DNA of 64,000 bases from Devosia nitrariae (GTDB taxonomy: Bacteria; Pseudomonadota; Alphaproteobacteria; Rhizobiales; Devosiaceae): contig NZ_BSNS01000022.1 of assembly GCF_030160115.1 (NCBI RefSeq), positions 186,001 through 250,000 of the forward strand, read 5' to 3'. How positions within the stretch are numbered: position 1 is the first letter of the stretch; each line of letters opens with the position of its first letter. A program made the translations under genes and the position numbers. Below, in pieces: positions 60,094-64,000 of this stretch. Below the pieces are notes generated by a model. That model saw only the letters and a program-made list of their open reading frames with translations. It was not told where the DNA came from and made no database searches.

Positions 60094-61068
60094 CTAAATC
60101 TCGCCGCGCACCTGCGGACGCACCCGTTGCGTATACCAACTCGCCAGGTCCGCCATCGTCGCCTCGGGCAGCGGGGCGAGCCTGGTCGCTGCCACGTTGT
60201 CCTCGAGTTGGGCGGGCCTGCTCACCCCGGCAATGATGGTCGAGACGGCGGGATGATCGAGAATCCAGCGCAGCGCCATCTGCGCCAGCGGCACATCAGC
60301 GGGCACCTTGCCCTTCAGTTCCTCGACGAGTTCGACGCCCTTCTCGAACGGTATCCCCGAGAAGGTCTCGCCGACCGAGAAAGCCTGCCCGTCGCGGTTA
60401 TAGTTGCGGTGGTCCTGCGCGGAAAACTGCGTGTCGCGCCCGAACTTGCCCGAGAGGAGCCCGCTGGCGAGCGGCAGGCGGACGATGATGCCCACATCCT
60501 TGTCAGCCGCGATCGGTAGCAGCTTTTCGGCATGGTCCTGGCGGAAAATGTTGAAGATGATCTGCAGCGTCGAGACGTTCTCGTGCGCAAGGCAGATCAT
60601 CGCCTGCTCGATGGTCTCGACGCTGGCGCCATAGAAGCGAACGAGCCCCGCCTGTTGCAGGTCGTCCATCCAGTTGAAGATCGCGCCGTCGCGGATGACG
60701 TCGATCGGCACGCAGTGCAACTGCGCGAGATAGAGCGTCTCGACGCCGAGCCGCTTTGCCGACCCCTCGAGACTCTCGCGCACGCCGGCCTTGGTATATT
60801 TGTCGGGATAGAGCGTGCCGGACCGGCCGAGCTTGGTGGCAACGAGAACGTCCGGATTCTTGGAGTGCGCACCGATGCGGCTCTCCGAGAGTCCGCCGCC
60901 ATAGACGTCGGCCGTATCCCAGAAATTGACTCCGAGCCGGTTGGCCGCATCGAGGATGGCCGAGGCGGTCTCGTCGCCGACCGGCCCGAAATCGCCACCG
61001 AGCTGCCAGCAGCCGAGCCCGATTTCGGAGACCATATAGCCGGTTTTGCCCAAACGGCGCCTGTTCAT
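60094..61068 (-). CDS. Aldo/keto reductase
   Basis: This 324-residue protein starts at ATG 61066-61068 after GGAGGAAAAAGCGC. The AKR tetrad is mostly visible: D52 and Y57 in FWDTADVYGGG, a lysine in VLVATKLGRSG and a histidine in LAQLHCVP. The C-terminal NADPH segment is TIIAGVSRPAQLEDN. It is unrelated in detail to the frameshifted reductase at 55801. It lies downstream of the GntR/oxidoreductase pair on the same strand but 139 bases away, so may be separately transcribed. Substrate unknown, perhaps a sugar or aldehyde. Confidence 0.93.
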   Translation of the reverse strand: MNRRRLGKTGYMVSEIGLGCWQLGGDFGPVGDETASAILDAANRLGVNFWDTADVYGGGLSESRIGAHSKNPDVLVATKLGRSGTLYPDKYTKAGVRESLEGSAKRLGVETLYLAQLHCVPIDVIRDGAIFNWMDDLQQAGLVRFYGASVETIEQAMICLAHENVSTLQIIFNIFRQDHAEKLLPIAADKDVGIIVRLPLASGLLSGKFGRDTQFSAQDHRNYNRDGQAFSVGETFSGIPFEKGVELVEELKGKVPADVPLAQMALRWILDHPAVSTIIAGVSRPAQLEDNVAATRLAPLPEATMADLASWYTQRVRPQVRGEI

Positions 61069-61119
61069 GCGCTTTTTCCTCCAGCTGTGAGCCAGCAGCA
61101 TCGGGCTAGAGCACGATAC

Positions 61120-61138
61120 GATTTGATTGGATCAAATC
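61120..61138. repeat. Short inverted repeat upstream of the aldo/keto reductase
   Basis: GATTTGAT and ATCAAATC form a perfect 8-bp inverted repeat with a three-base centre, 52 bases before the aldo/keto reductase start. It lies in an AT-rich stretch (about 61103-61207) that starts CTAGAGCACGATACG, a type of sequence repeated in Rhizobiales genomes. It could be a regulator site or a fragment of such a repeat. Confidence 0.4.
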
Positions 61139-61207
61139 CCGCGCCCTAACGTCTTGTTGTCGCGAGATTTTCTGCAAAAACCCGATTCTCACTTTTTGCG
61201 TCTCACT

Positions 61208-61930
61208 TTAGACCGTCTCGCCTTCGGCCGGTTCGTCCTCCTCGGCTTCGAAGTAGTCCGGATGCTCGGCAATGGTCTGACCGAGCAGCACCTCGGCGCG
61301 CGCCAGATGGGCGCGCATGGCCGCTTCCGCGCCGGCCGCATCACCCGCCGCCACCGCTGCCACGATCGCCTTGTGCTCGGTGATAGCCCGCTTCTGGCTG
61401 GCAACACCGAGCGTCAGGTAGCGCACCCGGTCAAGCTGGATCTTGTGGTCGTCGACGAGCTGCCAGGCGTATTCGACACCGGCGAGACGCGCGAGCGTCC
61501 TGTGGAAGAGCTCGTCGAGTTCGTGGAAGCCATGGACGTCCTCGATCTCGGACGCGGCCTCCTGATCGGCGATGATGGCCTTGAGCGCTTCTTTCGTCTC
61601 CGGCAGGTGCGCCCCCGCCACCCGCCGCACGATCTCGACCTCGATGGATTCGCGGATGAAACGCGATTGCCGCACGCCGTCGGCCGAAATCTTCTTGACC
61701 ACGGTCGCCCGTTTGGGGCGGATGAGCAAAAGCCCCTGCTGAGCGAGGCGGATGAAGGCCTCACGCGCCGGCTGGCGGGAAATGCCGTAGCGCGCCGCGA
61801 TATCGCTTTCCGAGATGGCATCGCCAGGCTTGAGCTTGAGGGTGACGATCTCCTCGCGCAGGGCCGCAACCACACGGGAAGCGATCGTATCGCTCACCGC
61901 CTCCTCCACCGGTTGCAGCACCTCTCCCAC
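61208..61930 (-). CDS. GntR-family regulator, FadR/FCD type
   Basis: This 240-residue protein is read from GTG 61928-61930, which has GGAGGAGG about eight bases upstream; the open frame extends further but overlaps the oxidoreductase gene. The winged helix contains ISESDIAARYGISRQPAREAFIRLAQQGLLLIRPKRATVV, and the FCD domain contains FHELDELFHRTLARLAGVE and ITEHKAIVAAVAAGD. It follows the Gfo/Idh/MocA gene by 31 bases and is probably cotranscribed, so it likely controls that sugar-related gene and possibly the aldo/keto reductase. Confidence 0.9.
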   Translation of the reverse strand: MGEVLQPVEEAVSDTIASRVVAALREEIVTLKLKPGDAISESDIAARYGISRQPAREAFIRLAQQGLLLIRPKRATVVKKISADGVRQSRFIRESIEVEIVRRVAGAHLPETKEALKAIIADQEAASEIEDVHGFHELDELFHRTLARLAGVEYAWQLVDDHKIQLDRVRYLTLGVASQKRAITEHKAIVAAVAAGDAAGAEAAMRAHLARAEVLLGQTIAEHPDYFEAEEDEPAEGETV

Positions 61931-61961
61931 TATGTGACCTCCTCCACCATTCCCGCGATCG

Positions 61962-63266
61962 TTACCCAAAATCGACGCCGAGGTCGATTCCCGCGGTCTT
62001 GAGCATCTCGCCGACATGGATGCGCTCGCCCGTGGCGATCGCCTGATTGGCCGCGATGCCGGTGAGGATCGACCAGGCGCCGGCCACCTGGTCCGAGCTG
62101 CGGTTGTAGCGGTCAGGCTCGACGCCCTGCGGATCGAAGAGATAGCCGAGCATGATCGGATCCGCCCCGCCATGGTCGCCGGATCCTTCCCACACCTCGA
62201 GCTTTTCCGGTGCCTTGCCGGCAAGATGCAATTCCGTCGTGATCCCGTCCTCGACCGGCCGCTGCCGATCGCCGCCGAAGACCCCGTGCACCTCGACATG
62301 CCGATGGGTCAGCTCGCCCTTGGTGCCGTGGAACTTGATTTCCAGCCCCTCCCAGGGGCTGTAGGCGCAGAGCGTATAGTTGCAAGAGATGCCGTTGGCA
62401 TAGGCGACCTGCACCTGCATGGTGTCTTCGATGGTGATGTCGGGCGCGAACACGCACTTGTCGCGGATGTAGCCGTCCTCGTCCTCGGCATCGAGATAGA
62501 GCTCGCGCAGCTTGTCGTTCTCTTCGAGGTCCATGCGGAAGTCGCACCTGTCGGCGACCGGACACTCGTGGCAGCGCTCGCCATGGCCGGCCAGCCCGAG
62601 CTTGATCGCCATCTCGGGTGTATAGAAATCACGCTTGCCGTTGGCCGCCACATGCACCGGAAACGAGGCCGTCCACCAGTTGAGCAGATCGAAATGGTGG
62701 GTGGACTTGTGGACAAGCAATCCGCCGGACTTGTCCTTGTAGCGATGCCAGCGGCGGAAATAGTCCGCCCCGTGCACCCGGTCGAGATACCAGCGGAAGT
62801 CGATCGCCGTGATCTCGCCGATGGTGCCGGCCATCAGGATATCCTTGAGCTGGGTGCGGGCGGGCGTGTAGCGATAGTTGAAGGTGACGGCGACCGACTT
62901 GCCGGTTTCGCGCTGCGCATCGAGGATAGCCTTGAGCTTTTCGACGTTGATCGTCATCGGCTTCTCGGTCATCACATTGCAGCCCGCGCGCAGCGCCTCG
63001 ACGATGTACTTGTCGTGGAGATAGTCCGGGGTCGTCACGATCACCGTGTCCGGCCGTTGCTCGGCGATCATGCGATCGAATTCGGCAGCGTGATAAGTGG
63101 CGACTCCGTTCCCCTTCTGGTTCTTGACCTTGCCGGCCGACAGCGCCAGGCGCTTGGAGTTGACGTCGCACAGCGCAACGAGCTCGTTGCCTTGTGCATG
63201 CGTTTCGGTGACCGCCGTGCGGAACATGGAATGGCGGGCACCTGTGCCCACGATGGCGTATTTCAT
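61962..63266 (-). CDS. Gfo/Idh/MocA-family oxidoreductase with a cysteine cluster
   Basis: This 434-residue NAD(P)-dependent sugar or inositol dehydrogenase-like protein has an N-terminal Rossmann fold (MKYAIVGTGARHSMF), the EKP motif at 101-103 and the substrate-site helix GGLLVHKSTHHFDLLNW (181-197). An unusual stretch, C232-x2-C235-x5-C241 with C271 further on, sits in the C-terminal domain where ordinary members have none. It looks like a structural zinc or iron-sulfur site. The operon partner is a GntR regulator. The physiological substrate is not known. Confidence 0.9.
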   Translation of the reverse strand: MKYAIVGTGARHSMFRTAVTETHAQGNELVALCDVNSKRLALSAGKVKNQKGNGVATYHAAEFDRMIAEQRPDTVIVTTPDYLHDKYIVEALRAGCNVMTEKPMTINVEKLKAILDAQRETGKSVAVTFNYRYTPARTQLKDILMAGTIGEITAIDFRWYLDRVHGADYFRRWHRYKDKSGGLLVHKSTHHFDLLNWWTASFPVHVAANGKRDFYTPEMAIKLGLAGHGERCHECPVADRCDFRMDLEENDKLRELYLDAEDEDGYIRDKCVFAPDITIEDTMQVQVAYANGISCNYTLCAYSPWEGLEIKFHGTKGELTHRHVEVHGVFGGDRQRPVEDGITTELHLAGKAPEKLEVWEGSGDHGGADPIMLGYLFDPQGVEPDRYNRSSDQVAGAWSILTGIAANQAIATGERIHVGEMLKTAGIDLGVDFG

Positions 63267-63480
63267 TGCGATGAATTCTTAAGGGTCAGGACTCGGGGAC
63301 AGGACGGCGGAGAGCAGGACGCCTGCATGCGCCGCAGGTATGCCTCCATCTTCCATACAAGATTGAAGGCAGGCGCGGCGTTTGTCAAATGCTGCGTGCG
63401 GGATTGTGACCGGGTCTGACTTCGCTTAGCCGCAATCTGCACAAGCAAACCGGCTCTGACCAGATTCCGCCCCCGCCCAT

Positions 63481-63571
63481 CGGGTCATTCCCGCGAAAGC
63501 GGAAACCTCCGTTTCGCTAGCAGGCTCTGCCAACAGAGGTCCCCACTTTCGTGGGGATGACTCCGTGGAAG
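63481..63571. repeat. Interspersed palindromic repeat, family A copy 3
   Basis: CGGGTCATTCCCGCGAAAGC opens the unit and CCCCACTTTCGTGGGGATGA closes it, an inverted arrangement like copies 1 and 2 but without their second half. It lies in the 421-base gap 63267-63687 between two divergent genes. I see no gene in that gap. Confidence 0.8.
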
Positions 63572-63687
63572 GGGGACAGTCGGTGCAAACCGAGCCAAGC
63601 TGTGGGTAGGCGCTCCCGCTTCTGGTCGGACACGGACAGGGGATGCTAAGGGAAGTGCCCGTCATTGAGTCCCAGCCCGGATTGAGC

Positions 63688-64000
63688 ATGAAAGTCGACA
63701 TCGACATGGGAGCGGCGCCCGATGGGCGGGCGGCCCTCATGGATCTCGAAGAACTGCTCGCCACCCGCCTCCTGGTGCAGGGCAATTCCGGTTCGGGCAA
63801 ATCACATCTCCTGCGCCGGTTGCTCGAGCAGAGCGCCCAATGGGTGCAGCAGTGCGTCATCGATCCCGAGGGTGATTTCGTCACCCTCGCCGACAGGTTC
63901 GGCCATGTGGTGGTGGACGCCGCCCGTACCGAGAACGAACTCACCCGCATCGCCGGCCGCATCCGCCAGCACCGCGTGTCGGTGGTGCTCAATCTCGAAG
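63688..64000 (+). CDS. P-loop ATP-binding protein (HerA/DUF87-like), partial at right edge
   Basis: The frame runs from ATG 63688 (MKVDIDMGAAPDGRAALMD) to the end of the window, 104 residues without a stop. An ATG at 63643 in the same frame is the alternative start. LEELLATRLLVQGNSGSGKS contains a Walker A motif (GNSGSGKS), followed by HLLRRLLEQSA and CVIDPEGDFVTLAD. This is the usual opening of DUF87/HerA-like hexameric ATPases, where the DPEGDF segment follows the first P-loop helix. Whether it is a DNA translocase, a conjugation-type ATPase or part of a defence system cannot be told from this fragment. Confidence 0.8.
   Translation, partial: MKVDIDMGAAPDGRAALMDLEELLATRLLVQGNSGSGKSHLLRRLLEQSAQWVQQCVIDPEGDFVTLADRFGHVVVDAARTENELTRIAGRIRQHRVSVVLNLE

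Overview
The window is GC-rich, gene-dense chromosomal DNA of an alphaproteobacterium. It most likely comes from the Hyphomicrobiales (Rhizobiales), possibly the Devosiaceae. The pointers are a GapR (DUF2312) gene beside a DUF1036-pyk pair, the cysteine-free YkgO-type L36, a DUF882 peptidase next to a YcbB-like L,D-transpeptidase, and interspersed 'GTCATCCCCGCGAAAGCGGGG' repeats. The placement rests on gene content only. I see no rRNA, tRNA, CRISPR array, insertion sequence, integrase or phage gene.

Layout. 1-615: 5' part of a YcaQ-type DNA glycosylase running off the left edge. 692-12994: a carbohydrate locus with a LacI regulator, a Tat-exported family-5 binding protein, a GHL6/trimerisation-domain hydrolase, two Opp-type permeases, a fused double ATPase, a hydroxypyruvate-isomerase-like enzyme and a GH42 beta-galactosidase. 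12998-14482: an orphan sigma-54 response regulator. 14621-16678: a five-gene ArsR operon (ArsR, small membrane protein, two DUF1801, SRPBCC) behind a perfect 51-bp palindrome that contains a promoter. 16961-22590: a second sugar ABC operon (MalE/F/G-like, GH51 arabinofuranosidase, UgpC-like ATPase) with a divergent FadR-type regulator at 22684. 23640-25241: a frameshifted serine hydrolase and a VOC protein.

25467-35526: housekeeping genes: L,D-transpeptidase, DUF882 peptidase, dxs, gapR, DUF1036, pyk, an SRPBCC protein, ykgO and a small receiver protein. 35566-41126: an oligopeptide/dipeptide ABC operon. 41367-49534: a fatty-acid beta-oxidation locus (thiolase, FadJ-like, FadE) divergent from fadD-merR, with two matching operator-like repeats between them; a UDP-sugar pyrophosphorylase-like gene follows. 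50686-55719: a PAS/GAF/GGDEF/EAL protein, then a DNA ligase and its partner exonuclease. 55801-63266: a frameshifted aldo/keto reductase, a PreP-like M16 peptidase, a second aldo/keto reductase, and an oxidoreductase-GntR pair. 63688 to the right edge: the start of a P-loop ATP-binding protein.

How the parts fit. Two loci couple uptake of plant-type oligosaccharides to hydrolases with no recognisable export signal, so sugars are probably imported as oligomers and cut inside the cell. The fad locus is a complete acyl-CoA activation and beta-oxidation set with its own MerR regulator. The features most worth a second look are regulatory: the palindromic ArsR promoter, paired LacI-type and MerR-type operators, a hairpin directly after each of the three binding-protein genes, and a terminator-like leader before ykgO. 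Two genes carry single-base frameshifts that could be real decay or assembly errors.
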